Source: UBA4416 sp043718985
GTDB taxonomy: Bacteria > Bacteroidota > Bacteroidia > B-17B0 > Aurantibacillaceae
NCBI GenBank assembly: GCA_043718985.1
Contig: JAYSUQ010000108.1
Span: 1-14,292 of the forward strand
Length of the DNA stretch: 14,292 bases
Direction of reading: 5' to 3'
The position numbers and the translations under genes are program-made. Below are positions 7,340 to 13,741 of the stretch, in pieces (positions within the stretch are counted from its first letter, which is position 1; every line of letters starts with the position of its first letter). The notes beneath the pieces are model-generated. The model was not told the origin of the DNA. It did not search any database and was given only the letters and a program-made list of their open reading frames with translations.

Positions 7340-8479
7340 CTAAAGCTTACAAATTATTTCGGCCGCCTTTTCAAGCGTTTCATTTTTTTTAGCAAAACAA
7401 AAACGCAATAATTGCTGTTGCTTTTTATTAGTATAAAAAACTGATAATGGTATTGCGGCTAATTTATTTTCGGCAGTTAATTTAATGGCAAAATCAACAT
7501 CGGTTTGATTTGTTATGTTTTTATAATTAAGTAACTGAAAATAAGTACCCGAGCAAGGCTCTAAAATAAAACGCGAAGGCGTTATTAATTTTCTAAAATA
7601 ATCTCGTTTAGTTTGATAAAATAAATGTAAATCTTTATAAACCGTTTTGTCTTTTAAATAATTTGCCAAAGCCATTTGTAGTGGATGATTTACGCTAAAC
7701 ACTAAAAACTGATGCACCTTTCTAAACTCTGCCATTAACTCTTTTGGGGCAGCAACATAACCTATTTTCCAGCCAGTGGCATGTATGGTTTTACCAAACG
7801 ATGACACAATAACTGATTGTGATGCTAATTGTTTAAACCTTGCAATACTTTGGTGTGGCAACCCATCAAAACACATGTGCTCATAAACCTCGTCGCTAAT
7901 TACAATAATGTTTGTGCCTGCAACTATTTTTTGTAACTCTAATAAATCAGTTTCCGTAAGCGTTGTGCCACTTGGGTTATGGGGCGAGTTAATTATAATT
8001 AGCTTTGTTTTAAGTGTAATGGTTTGCTTTACCTGCTCCCAATTAATAGTAAAGTTTGGATAAGTTAATGTAATTGGTTTTACAATACCTCCGTTAACTT
8101 CAATGGCTGGTATGTAGCAATCGTAACACGGTTCAAATACAATTACCTCATCACCTTTATTTACAAAAGCGGCTATACTTGTAAAAATACCTTGTGTTGC
8201 GCCCGCAGTAACTGTAATTTCGGTATCGGCGCTATAGTGTGCATTGTAACTTGTATGTATTAACTCACTTATTTGCTCACGTAAAGCCAAAACGCCTGGC
8301 ATTGGTGCGTATTGGTTATAATTAGTTGCGTATTTTAATACTTGCTCTAGTAATTTAGCATCACATTCAAAATCTGGAAAACCTTGCGAAAGGTTAATTG
8401 CATTGTGTTGGCTCGCTAATGCACTCATTACCGAAAAAATAGTTGGCCCAACATGTGGCAATTTTGAATTTATTTGCAT
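7340..8479 (-). CDS. PLP-dependent aminotransferase, fold type I (methionine/aromatic, YbdL/KAT-like)
   Basis: This is a 379-residue cytoplasmic class I/II aminotransferase that probably moves an amino group between a 2-oxo acid and methionine or an aromatic amino acid. Visible motifs are SQGFPDF (31-37), TAGATQGIF (91-99, cofactor phosphate region), NSPHNPSG (164-171), SDEVYEH (195-201), SSFGKTIHATGWKIGY (226-241) with Schiff-base Lys230, and RFCFAKK near the C-terminus with the carboxylate-binding Arg. The SQGFPDF and SFGKTIHATGWK patterns resemble E. coli YbdL methionine aminotransferase and kynurenine aminotransferases; a methionine-salvage or general transaminase role is inferred. The start is ATG 8479. 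It converges with ftsX at a 9-base gap, and its upstream region is shared with tRNA-Cys and contains alternating repeats (8511-8559). Confidence 0.92.
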   Translation of the reverse strand: MQINSKLPHVGPTIFSVMSALASQHNAINLSQGFPDFECDAKLLEQVLKYATNYNQYAPMPGVLALREQISELIHTSYNAHYSADTEITVTAGATQGIFTSIAAFVNKGDEVIVFEPCYDCYIPAIEVNGGIVKPITLTYPNFTINWEQVKQTITLKTKLIIINSPHNPSGTTLTETDLLELQKIVAGTNIIVISDEVYEHMCFDGLPHQSIARFKQLASQSVIVSSFGKTIHATGWKIGYVAAPKELMAEFRKVHQFLVFSVNHPLQMALANYLKDKTVYKDLHLFYQTKRDYFRKLITPSRFILEPCSGTYFQLLNYKNITNQTDVDFAIKLTAENKLAAIPLSVFYTNKKQQQLLRFCFAKKNETLEKAAEIICKL

Positions 8480-8510
8480 TTTTTGAAAAATTTTATGCCA
8501 AGTTGCTAAA

Positions 8511-8559
8511 AAAATCTTATTTTTGCTACCCTAAATAAGATTATTAAAATCTTATTTAG
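8511..8559. repeat. Three alternating copies of AATCTTATTT forming alternative hairpins
   Basis: Arm 1 AATCTTATTT (8513-8522), arm 2 CTAAATAAGATT (8531-8542) and arm 3 AATCTTATTTAG (8548-8559) alternate in orientation. Arms 2 and 3 form a perfect 12-bp inverted repeat with a 5-base spacer. Arms 1 and 2 form a 10-bp stem with a 10-base loop. The two pairings exclude each other. Read on the minus strand, toward the aminotransferase, the arm 2/arm 1 hairpin runs into a seven-T tract (8508-8514), so it resembles a weak attenuator. Read on the plus strand, the arm 2/arm 3 hairpin lies just before tRNA-Cys. Confidence 0.6.
8518..8525 (+). promoter_or_regulatory. Candidate -7 promoter element for tRNA-Cys
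   Basis: TATTTTTG matches the Bacteroidota -7 consensus TAnnTTTG exactly and would place transcription start near 8530, about 36 bases before the mature tRNA 5' end. No good TTG element is seen at the expected -33 spacing, and AT-rich DNA gives chance matches, so confidence is limited. Confidence 0.4.
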
Positions 8560-8565
8560 AAAAAT

Positions 8566-8636
8566 GGTCCTGTGGCCGAGTGGTTAGGCACAGCTCTGCA
8601 AAAGCTGCTACTCCAGTTCGAACCTGGACGGGACCT
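8566..8636 (+). tRNA. tRNA-Cys (anticodon GCA)
   Basis: A full 71-nt cloverleaf folds by hand. The acceptor stem GGTCCTG pairs with CGGGACC (one G-U). The D arm is GCC/GGC with AGTGGTTA in the loop. The anticodon stem CAGCT/AGCTG holds loop CTGCAAA with anticodon GCA. The variable loop is CTAC, and the T arm is TCCAG/CTGGA with loop TTCGAAC. The discriminator is U (8636), an established identity element of tRNA-Cys. CCA is not encoded, so it must be added after transcription. A terminator follows after two bases. Confidence 0.97.
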
Positions 8637-8638
8637 CA

Positions 8639-8677
8639 AAAAAACCCTCTTCATAATATATCTGAAGAGGGTTTTTT
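8639..8677 (+). terminator. Strong Rho-independent terminator after tRNA-Cys
   Basis: The perfect 15-bp inverted repeat AAAAAACCCTCTTCA (8639-8653) and TGAAGAGGGTTTTTT (8663-8677) closes a 9-base loop. The six T at 8672-8677 complete a canonical terminator for the tRNA, and the A-run on the other side means it could also work on the minus strand. It ends only 12 bases before the next start codon. Confidence 0.93.
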
Positions 8678-8689
8678 AATTTTAAAATT

Positions 8690-9250
8690 ATGCCGTTAAT
8701 AAACCATTTATCTACCATCATAGCAATTAGCGATGCGCTAGAAACTAAATTAAAATCGATATCAGTTAAACTAACCTTTAAAAAAAACGATATTATTTTA
8801 AAAACAGACGAACGTTGCAACGATTTATATTTTATTGAAAAAGGATTGATAAGAGGTTATTATTATTTAGATGGTAAAGAAATAACAAACTGGTTTGCAC
8901 AAGAGCAAGAATTTGCAACTTGCTTTTATTCGTTTATAGCTAATAAACCTGCCTTTGAAAACATACAAGCATTAGAGGATTGTGTGTTAATTAAAATATC
9001 ATACAGCGATTTGCAAAATCTTTATAATTCGTTTACCGAAACCGAACGCATTGGCCGCATAATAACCCAAAACTATTATATAAAATTAGAAGAACGCATT
9101 TTAAGTTTACAATTTAAAACTGCCAAAGAACGGTATGAAAAATTGATTAGCAATAAGTCTGAGCTATTGCAACGTATCGCACTTGGTCAAACTGCATCTT
9201 ACCTTGGTATTACACAAGAAACTTTAAGTCGAATAAGAGCCGAATTGTAA
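8690..9250 (+). CDS. Crp/Fnr-family transcriptional regulator
   Basis: This 186-residue regulator has an N-terminal cyclic-nucleotide-binding-fold domain (about 20-115, with YFIEKGLIRGYYYLDGKEIT and a FENIQALEDCVL strand pair). A dimer helix follows (about 115-150, YYIKLEERILSLQF), then a C-terminal winged-helix region (about 155-186, QRIALGQTASYLGITQETLS). The recognition helix SYLGITQETLSRIR is typical of Bacteroidota Crp/Fnr proteins. The cAMP-contact pattern of E. coli Crp and the N-terminal Cys cluster of Fnr are not visible, so the signal sensed is unknown. The start is ATG 8690; no other N-terminal ATG exists. It begins 12 bases after the tRNA-Cys terminator T-run, so its own promoter must overlap that hairpin. 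A perfect Fnr-type palindrome lies 21 bases after its stop. Confidence 0.92.
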   Translation: MPLINHLSTIIAISDALETKLKSISVKLTFKKNDIILKTDERCNDLYFIEKGLIRGYYYLDGKEITNWFAQEQEFATCFYSFIANKPAFENIQALEDCVLIKISYSDLQNLYNSFTETERIGRIITQNYYIKLEERILSLQFKTAKERYEKLISNKSELLQRIALGQTASYLGITQETLSRIRAEL

Positions 9251-9270
9251 AAAAATGTTAACGAAAATGT

Positions 9271-9290
9271 TTTTTGATAATTATCAAAAA
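9271..9290. promoter_or_regulatory. Perfect Crp/Fnr-type operator (TTGAT-N4-ATCAA) before yiaA
   Basis: TTTTTGATAATTATCAAAAA is a perfect 20-base palindrome whose core (9274-9287) matches the Fnr consensus TTGATnnnnATCAA exactly. Its centre (9280/9281) lies about 42 bases before the start point predicted from the TAATTTTG box at 9310-9317, which is the class II activator position. The adjacent upstream gene encodes a Crp/Fnr-family protein. A second small dyad, ACTAAC-N5-GTTAGT (9290-9306), fills the space to the -7 box. The sequence match is observed; which protein binds is inferred. Confidence 0.68.
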
Positions 9291-9309
9291 CTAACAAAAC
9301 GTTAGTACT

Positions 9310-9317
9310 TAATTTTG
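9310..9317 (+). promoter_or_regulatory. Predicted -7 element of the yiaA promoter
   Basis: TAATTTTG matches the Bacteroidota -7 consensus TAnnTTTG exactly and predicts transcription start near 9322, leaving a leader of about 22 bases before the GTG at 9344. The -33 region is overlapped by the Crp/Fnr-type palindrome, as expected of an activator-dependent promoter. Confidence 0.55.
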
Positions 9318-9343
9318 ATTCATAAATTTAAAACTCAAAAATC

Positions 9344-9772
9344 GTGAATCAAAAACCCTCAAATGCTTTTATTGCCGCCTCGTGGGTAGCGTTATTAGCT
9401 GGTACAATTTCATATAACATAGGCTTATGGAATGCATCAATGTACCTTAACGAAAAAGGATATTATTTTACAGTGCTTATGTACGGTCTATTTTCGGTAG
9501 TATCATTACAAAAAGCCGTACGAGACGATTTAGAGGGAATACCTGTAACGGCAATTTACATGGGCATTAGTTGGTTTTCAACACTACTATCAATTTTATT
9601 ACTAGTAGTTGGGCTTTGGAATGCGAGTTTAGATAGTAGCGAAAAAGGATTTTACGGAATGTCGTTTGTGTTAAGTTTGTTTGCTGCCATTGCAGTACAA
9701 AAAAACATACGCGATAGTCAACATTCAAAAAACAATTTAGTTATAAAGGTAAATGATAATCTAACTTTGTAA
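9344..9772 (+). CDS. yiaA: YiaA/YiaB-family inner-membrane protein
   Basis: This is a 142-residue membrane protein built from two similar halves, each with two hydrophobic helices. GLWNASMYLNEKGYYF (28-43) and GLWNASLDSSEKGFYG (90-105) are clearly repeated, as are LQKAVRD (55-61) and VQKNIRD (118-124). This duplicated two-helix layout is that of the YiaAB domain family, whose biochemical function is not established. The start is GTG at 9344 (GTG AAT CAA AAA), giving an N-terminus just ahead of helix one; no nearby in-frame ATG serves. It follows the Crp/Fnr gene by 93 bases, with a predicted operator and -7 box between them, so it is probably a target of that regulator. Its stop is two bases from the stop of the convergent prenyltransferase gene. 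Confidence 0.88.
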   Translation: MNQKPSNAFIAASWVALLAGTISYNIGLWNASMYLNEKGYYFTVLMYGLFSVVSLQKAVRDDLEGIPVTAIYMGISWFSTLLSILLLVVGLWNASLDSSEKGFYGMSFVLSLFAAIAVQKNIRDSQHSKNNLVIKVNDNLTL

Positions 9773-9774
9773 AG

Positions 9775-10629
9775 TTAAATAAAAAGTGAGGCTATTGTAA
9801 ATGCAGCAAATAAAACACTTGCTATGCCATTAGTAGTAAAAAAAGCTAGGCTTATTTTTGATAAATTATTTGGTGTTACAAGCGAGTGTTGATAAGCAAT
9901 TAAACAACTAAACAAAAATGCACCTAACCAATATAAACCATTAAAATTACCAACACTACCCGCACTAAATACAAATACAATTGAAAAAAAATGTAAAACT
10001 CTAGAAAACATAAGTGCTTTTTTTGTGCCTAATAAAACAGGGATTGAATTAAGTTTATTTTCGCGATCAAACGCTTCATCTTGCAGGGCATAAATAATAT
10101 CGAACCCACTTACCCAACAAAACACAGTGAACGAAAACAGTAATGGTAGTAACGAAAACTTACCTGTTAAAGCTAAATAAGCACCAATTGGCGCTAAACC
10201 CAAGCCAATGCCCAAAACTAAATGGCATAGTGGTGTAAACCGTTTTGTATAACTATAAAACAACACAACAAACAATGCAACAAACGATAAACAAAAACAA
10301 ATAGTATTTATAAAATAAGTAGCTAACACAAATAGTGCGCAATTTAAAATAATAAAAAATAAAGCATTGTGGGGTTTAATAATACCAGCTGGTATTTCGC
10401 GAAGCACTGTGCGAGGATTAAGCTTATCAATATCCTTATCAACAAAGCGATTAAATGCCATTGCTGCATTGCGAGCAGTTACCATACAAATTAAAACTAA
10501 TACAAATAACGGCAACGAAAAATTATGAGTTTGTTTTAATGCTAAACAAAAACCTATAAGCGCAAAAGGCAATGCAAAAATTGTGTGGCTAAACTTTACA
10601 AGAGATAAATAATGTTTTAAATTTTGCAT
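9775..10629 (-). CDS. ubiA: UbiA-family prenyltransferase (4-hydroxybenzoate polyprenyltransferase / MqnP-like)
   Basis: This 284-residue polytopic membrane enzyme is predicted to join a polyprenyl chain to an aromatic acid in quinone synthesis. The first Asp-rich prenyl-diphosphate/Mg motif is NRFVDKDID (60-68), and the second is DIIYALQDEAFD (177-188). Between and after them are hydrophobic helices typical of the UbiA fold. The NRFVDKDIDKLNPRT and YALQDEAFDRE sequences fit the subgroup annotated as UbiA-like putative 4-hydroxybenzoate prenyltransferases, which includes MqnP of the futalosine menaquinone route. MqnP is my preferred reading because Bacteroidota generally make menaquinone, but no other mqn or men gene is in the window. 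It starts at ATG 10629, three bases after the upstream small membrane gene, and is the last gene of the yicC operon. Confidence 0.88.
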   Translation of the reverse strand: MQNLKHYLSLVKFSHTIFALPFALIGFCLALKQTHNFSLPLFVLVLICMVTARNAAMAFNRFVDKDIDKLNPRTVLREIPAGIIKPHNALFFIILNCALFVLATYFINTICFCLSFVALFVVLFYSYTKRFTPLCHLVLGIGLGLAPIGAYLALTGKFSLLPLLFSFTVFCWVSGFDIIYALQDEAFDRENKLNSIPVLLGTKKALMFSRVLHFFSIVFVFSAGSVGNFNGLYWLGAFLFSCLIAYQHSLVTPNNLSKISLAFFTTNGIASVLFAAFTIASLFI

Positions 10630-10632
10630 TTT

Positions 10633-10884
10633 TTATTTTCGAATAATAAGTATCATTAAAAAAATTACGGGTATAGATGCTAGTATAACACCAATGTAAC
10701 CTAAACTAAAGTTAGACTTTGTTATTTCGTGTTTAGCATTTAAATAAATATTAATTATTGAAAATAAAAAACCAATAATAGCAAAAAGCATTGAAAAAAA
10801 TAACCAAAATGGGTTTATTAAAAGCAAGGTAGCGGCACTGCCAAATAGTAAAGATGCGTAGCCTGATAGTTTAAATAAATTCAT
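10633..10884 (-). CDS. Small three-helix membrane protein, function unknown
   Basis: I do not recognise this 83-residue protein. It has three hydrophobic segments (about 6-23, 26-48 and 60-80) separated by a short polar loop, NAKHEITKSNFS (49-60), and a basic C-terminal IIRK. It has no Cys, His cluster or enzymatic motif. The start ATG (10884-10882) shares its A with the TAA of yicC, and its stop lies three bases before the prenyltransferase start, so translation is likely coupled on both sides. The tight packing supports a real gene; a role in the membrane near the quinone prenyltransferase is only a guess. Confidence 0.75.
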   Translation of the reverse strand: MNLFKLSGYASLLFGSAATLLLINPFWLFFSMLFAIIGFLFSIINIYLNAKHEITKSNFSLGYIGVILASIPVIFLMILIIRK

Positions 10885-11753
10885 TACAATACATTGTTAG
10901 TTTGCTCTTTAATTTTTTCGAGTTCGTCTTTCATAATAACAACAAGCTTTTGCATTTCGGCATCGTTAGCTTTACTACCAATGGTATTAATTTCGCGCCC
11001 TATTTCTTGGCCAATAAAATTAAGTTTGCGCCCACCTGCTGGCTCTTTCATTGTTTTTAAAAAGTAATTTAAGTGTGTTTTAAGCCGCACTTTTTCTTCG
11101 TTTATATCTAATTTTTCAATGTAATATATAAGTTCTTGTTCAAATCTATTGTTATCAATTTTATCAGTACCAACAACTTCGGCTAAATTTTTTTTAATTC
11201 TATCTCTTATGTTTTGTATGCGAGCGGTATCATGTTTTTTAATATCTTCTAACGCATTAGCAATAATTTCAATACGCATTTCAAAATCTGCTTCAATTGA
11301 TTTCCCTTCATCAGCCCTAAAATCGTTTAAGCCTTTAAGGGCAGCTTGTATCACTTCATAAATTTCTTGCCAATCGTTTTCGTTTGGCTCTTTGCGTTCC
11401 GATTTTAAAACATCAGGCATTTTTAACACCTGTGCTAGCAAATTAGGTGTAGGTTCGTTTAAATCAACGGCTAATTGTTTTAATTTTGCGTAATATGCTT
11501 TGGCTAATTGAGTATTAATTTCAATTGGTGTTTCTTGCACTTTAGATTCAACAAAAACCGATAAATCAATTTTACCACGCTCAAGTAATTTTGCAATTTC
11601 TGTTTTTAACTCGTGTTCCTTATCTCTATAAACTGATGATAAACGTAAACTTAAATCAACGCCTTTACTGTTAAGCGAACGAATTTCAACATTTACTGTT
11701 TTATCATTAAATTCTTTTGTGGCTTTTCCAAACCCTGTCATTGATTTTAGCAT
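10884..11753 (-). CDS. yicC: YicC-family endoribonuclease-like protein
   Basis: YicC/YloC proteins are reported to be endoribonucleases acting in RNA turnover. The chosen start, ATG 11753, gives 289 residues beginning MLKSMTGFGKA, the near-invariant family N-terminus; a TTG 15 bases upstream would only add five residues (MLFLR). The C-terminal conserved block is also complete: RFEQELIYYIEKLDINEE, RLKTHLNYF and GRKLNFIGQEIGREINTIGS followed by KANDAE. The middle is charged and helical. It is the first gene of a minus-strand operon with a small membrane gene (overlapping by one base) and a UbiA-type prenyltransferase, and is divergent from ribD. The gmk and nadD genes that often follow yicC in this phylum are absent here. 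Confidence 0.94.
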   Translation of the reverse strand: MLKSMTGFGKATKEFNDKTVNVEIRSLNSKGVDLSLRLSSVYRDKEHELKTEIAKLLERGKIDLSVFVESKVQETPIEINTQLAKAYYAKLKQLAVDLNEPTPNLLAQVLKMPDVLKSERKEPNENDWQEIYEVIQAALKGLNDFRADEGKSIEADFEMRIEIIANALEDIKKHDTARIQNIRDRIKKNLAEVVGTDKIDNNRFEQELIYYIEKLDINEEKVRLKTHLNYFLKTMKEPAGGRKLNFIGQEIGREINTIGSKANDAEMQKLVVIMKDELEKIKEQTNNVL

Positions 11754-11804
11754 ACGTAAAAATAACAATTTATACTATCTTAGCTATTTGTAAATTAAAT
11801 TATT

Positions 11805-12845
11805 ATTACACACGAGTTTTATATGCAACACTGCTTAAACCTTGCTATTAAAGGTTTAGGAAAAGTTACGCCAAACCCTTTGGTTGGTTGCGTTATAGTG
11901 TACGATAACAAAATTATTGCCGAAGGTTATCATCAACAGTTTGGCCAAGCACACGCAGAGCCTAACGCCATTAATTTGGTGCCTGATGAGTTATTAAAAA
12001 AGTGCACTTTATACGTAACACTTGAGCCCTGTTGCCACTTTGGTAAAACACCACCTTGTGTTAATTTAATAATTAATAAAAAAATACCACACGTTGTTAT
12101 TGGCAATTTAGATAGCAACCCTTTAGTTGCTGGTAATGGTATGCAAGCATTACTAAACGCTGGCATTAATGTAACTTACGGTATTTTAGATAAAGAATGT
12201 AAAGAATTAAACAAACGTTTTTTTACGTTTCATGAAAAAAAACGACCTTACATTATTTTAAAATGGGCGCAAACAAATGATGGATTTATGAGTAAAAACC
12301 CTTTGCCAATAAACAAAGCAGATAATTGGATTACGTGTGATGAAAGTAAACAATTAGTACACCAATGGAGGGCACAAGAGCAAGCAATATTAGTGGGCTA
12401 CAAAACAGTGCTGGCCGATAATCCTAAACTAACAACACGATTAGCAAATGGTAATAACCCTACACGAATTGTATTAGACCAAAGGCTAGAATTACAAAAC
12501 AATTTAAATGTTTTTGATGCCAATGCTAAAACAATTGTATTTAACGAAATATTAAGTTTAACAAATAATAACCTTACTTATCATAAAATTAATTTTGATA
12601 ACCTAGCTACAAATATTTTAAATGCTTGTTACAATTTAAATATAACATCCATCATTATTGAAGGTGGTACTAATACCTTAAATTTATTTATTAATAGCAG
12701 TTTGTGGGATGAGGCTCGGGTGTTTATAAATTCATCTCTAAATTTTAATACAGGTGTAAAAGCACCTAAAATTAATTTACAAAACACACAAGCCTCACAT
12801 TCGGGTACAGATTTACTATATTTACTAACCAATAACACATTATGA
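11805..12845 (+). CDS. ribD: Bifunctional riboflavin biosynthesis protein RibD (deaminase/reductase)
   Basis: RibD carries out the second and third steps of riboflavin synthesis: deamination of the diaminopyrimidine, then NADPH-dependent reduction of the ribose. Numbered from ATG 11823 (340 residues), the deaminase has HAEPNAI (44-50; Zn-ligand His44, catalytic Glu46) and PCCHFGKTPPC (69-79; Zn ligands Cys70 and Cys79). The reductase begins near RPYIILKWAQTNDGFM (141-156) and shows WIT (169-171), a GYKTVLADNPKLTTR stretch (192-206) and IIEGGTNTLNLF. The family N-terminus normally starts several residues before this ATG. The frame upstream reads ITHEFYM after three ATT codons and a TAA, so I place the start at an ATT (11805); 11823 is the conservative alternative. 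TATCTTAG (11776-11783), one mismatch from TAnnTTTG, is a possible -7 box. The gene overlaps the next by ATGA. Confidence 0.9.
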   Translation: MTHEFYMQHCLNLAIKGLGKVTPNPLVGCVIVYDNKIIAEGYHQQFGQAHAEPNAINLVPDELLKKCTLYVTLEPCCHFGKTPPCVNLIINKKIPHVVIGNLDSNPLVAGNGMQALLNAGINVTYGILDKECKELNKRFFTFHEKKRPYIILKWAQTNDGFMSKNPLPINKADNWITCDESKQLVHQWRAQEQAILVGYKTVLADNPKLTTRLANGNNPTRIVLDQRLELQNNLNVFDANAKTIVFNEILSLTNNNLTYHKINFDNLATNILNACYNLNITSIIIEGGTNTLNLFINSSLWDEARVFINSSLNFNTGVKAPKINLQNTQASHSGTDLLYLLTNNTL

Positions 12846-13735
12846 TTTATTTAATTTTATCAATTTTAGTTTCTACACTTTTTGGAATTTCATTTAAAGT
12901 TATTTCAATAAAAAACATAAATGCTTTTCAGGCAATAATTGTAAATTACGTTGTAGCTGGTTCGTTAGGGTTTTTAACTACGCAATCGGGCATAACGCCA
13001 ATTACTGCATTTAACCAGCCTTGGATAGGTTTTGGAATTGGCTTAGGTATTGTATTTATTGGGAGTTTATTTGTAATAAGCGAAGTAACCGCTAAACAAG
13101 GTATATCGGTAGCTCAGGTTGCCCAGCGTATGTCGTTTGTGCTTACAATTAGCATAGCCATTTTATGTTTTGATGAAAAAATTACTGTGTTTAAAATAGT
13201 CGGCATTATACTAACAATAATTGCAGTGTATTTGGTGTCGCACAAACAAACAGAAAACAAAGCAACTAGTAAATTTTGGTGGTTATTTCCGTTAATTATT
13301 TTTATTGCAAGTGGCATAATCGATTCTTCAATCAACTATGTTACCAATCCTTTACAAGGAAATTTACTACAAGGCAATTCATTAGATGTCTTTTTATCAA
13401 CCATTTTTGCAACTGCCTTTGTATTTGGTGTCATTGTTTTAATTTACAAACTTAAAGTAAAAGGCGAAAAATTTCAATTAGTAGCAATACCAGCAGGATT
13501 AATTTTAGGAGTTATCAATTACGGCACCATGTTTTTTTTGGGAAAAGCTTTAGGCTCGGGTTTTTTAGATTCTTCGGTTTTATTTCCAGTAAATAATTTA
13601 TGTATCCTTACTTTATCTACCATTATTTCTGTTTTAATTTTTAAAGAAAAATTATCTTCTAAAAACTGGATTGGTATTGGCTTGAGTTTATTAGCAATTT
13701 TTATTTTAGGTTTATTGCCACAGCTAATGAAGTAA
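12842..13735 (+). CDS. EamA/DMT-superfamily transporter
   Basis: This 297-residue protein has about ten hydrophobic helices in two five-helix halves, the usual drug/metabolite-transporter layout. The first half ends near LTIIAVYLVSHKQTE (about 127-141) and the second near GIGLSLLAIFILGLLPQL (about 277-294). The repeated fold end, a VGIILTIIAVYLV or IGIGLSLLAIFIL helix after an acidic/basic short loop (FDEKIT, FKEKLS), is characteristic of EamA domains. Its ATG (12842-12844) overlaps the ribD TGA (12843-12845), so the two are translationally coupled, and yigZ follows after 6 bases. The substrate is unknown; coupling to ribD makes a flavin or flavin precursor a reasonable but unproven guess. 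Confidence 0.88.
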   Translation: MIYLILSILVSTLFGISFKVISIKNINAFQAIIVNYVVAGSLGFLTTQSGITPITAFNQPWIGFGIGLGIVFIGSLFVISEVTAKQGISVAQVAQRMSFVLTISIAILCFDEKITVFKIVGIILTIIAVYLVSHKQTENKATSKFWWLFPLIIFIASGIIDSSINYVTNPLQGNLLQGNSLDVFLSTIFATAFVFGVIVLIYKLKVKGEKFQLVAIPAGLILGVINYGTMFFLGKALGSGFLDSSVLFPVNNLCILTLSTIISVLIFKEKLSSKNWIGIGLSLLAIFILGLLPQLMK

Positions 13736-13741
13736 AAATCA

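Noticed and set aside
8608..8820. 70-codon minus-strand open frame across tRNA-Cys and the Crp/Fnr gene start
   Set aside because: It reads through the tRNA and terminator in antisense; not a plausible gene.
9763..9776. AACTTT-GT-AAAGTT inverted repeat over the two convergent stop codons as a terminator
   Set aside because: The two-base spacer is too small for a hairpin loop and the stem is only six AT-rich pairs.
11754..11804. FMN riboswitch upstream of ribD
   Set aside because: The divergent gap of about 50 bases is far too short for the RFN element and none of its conserved stems are visible.
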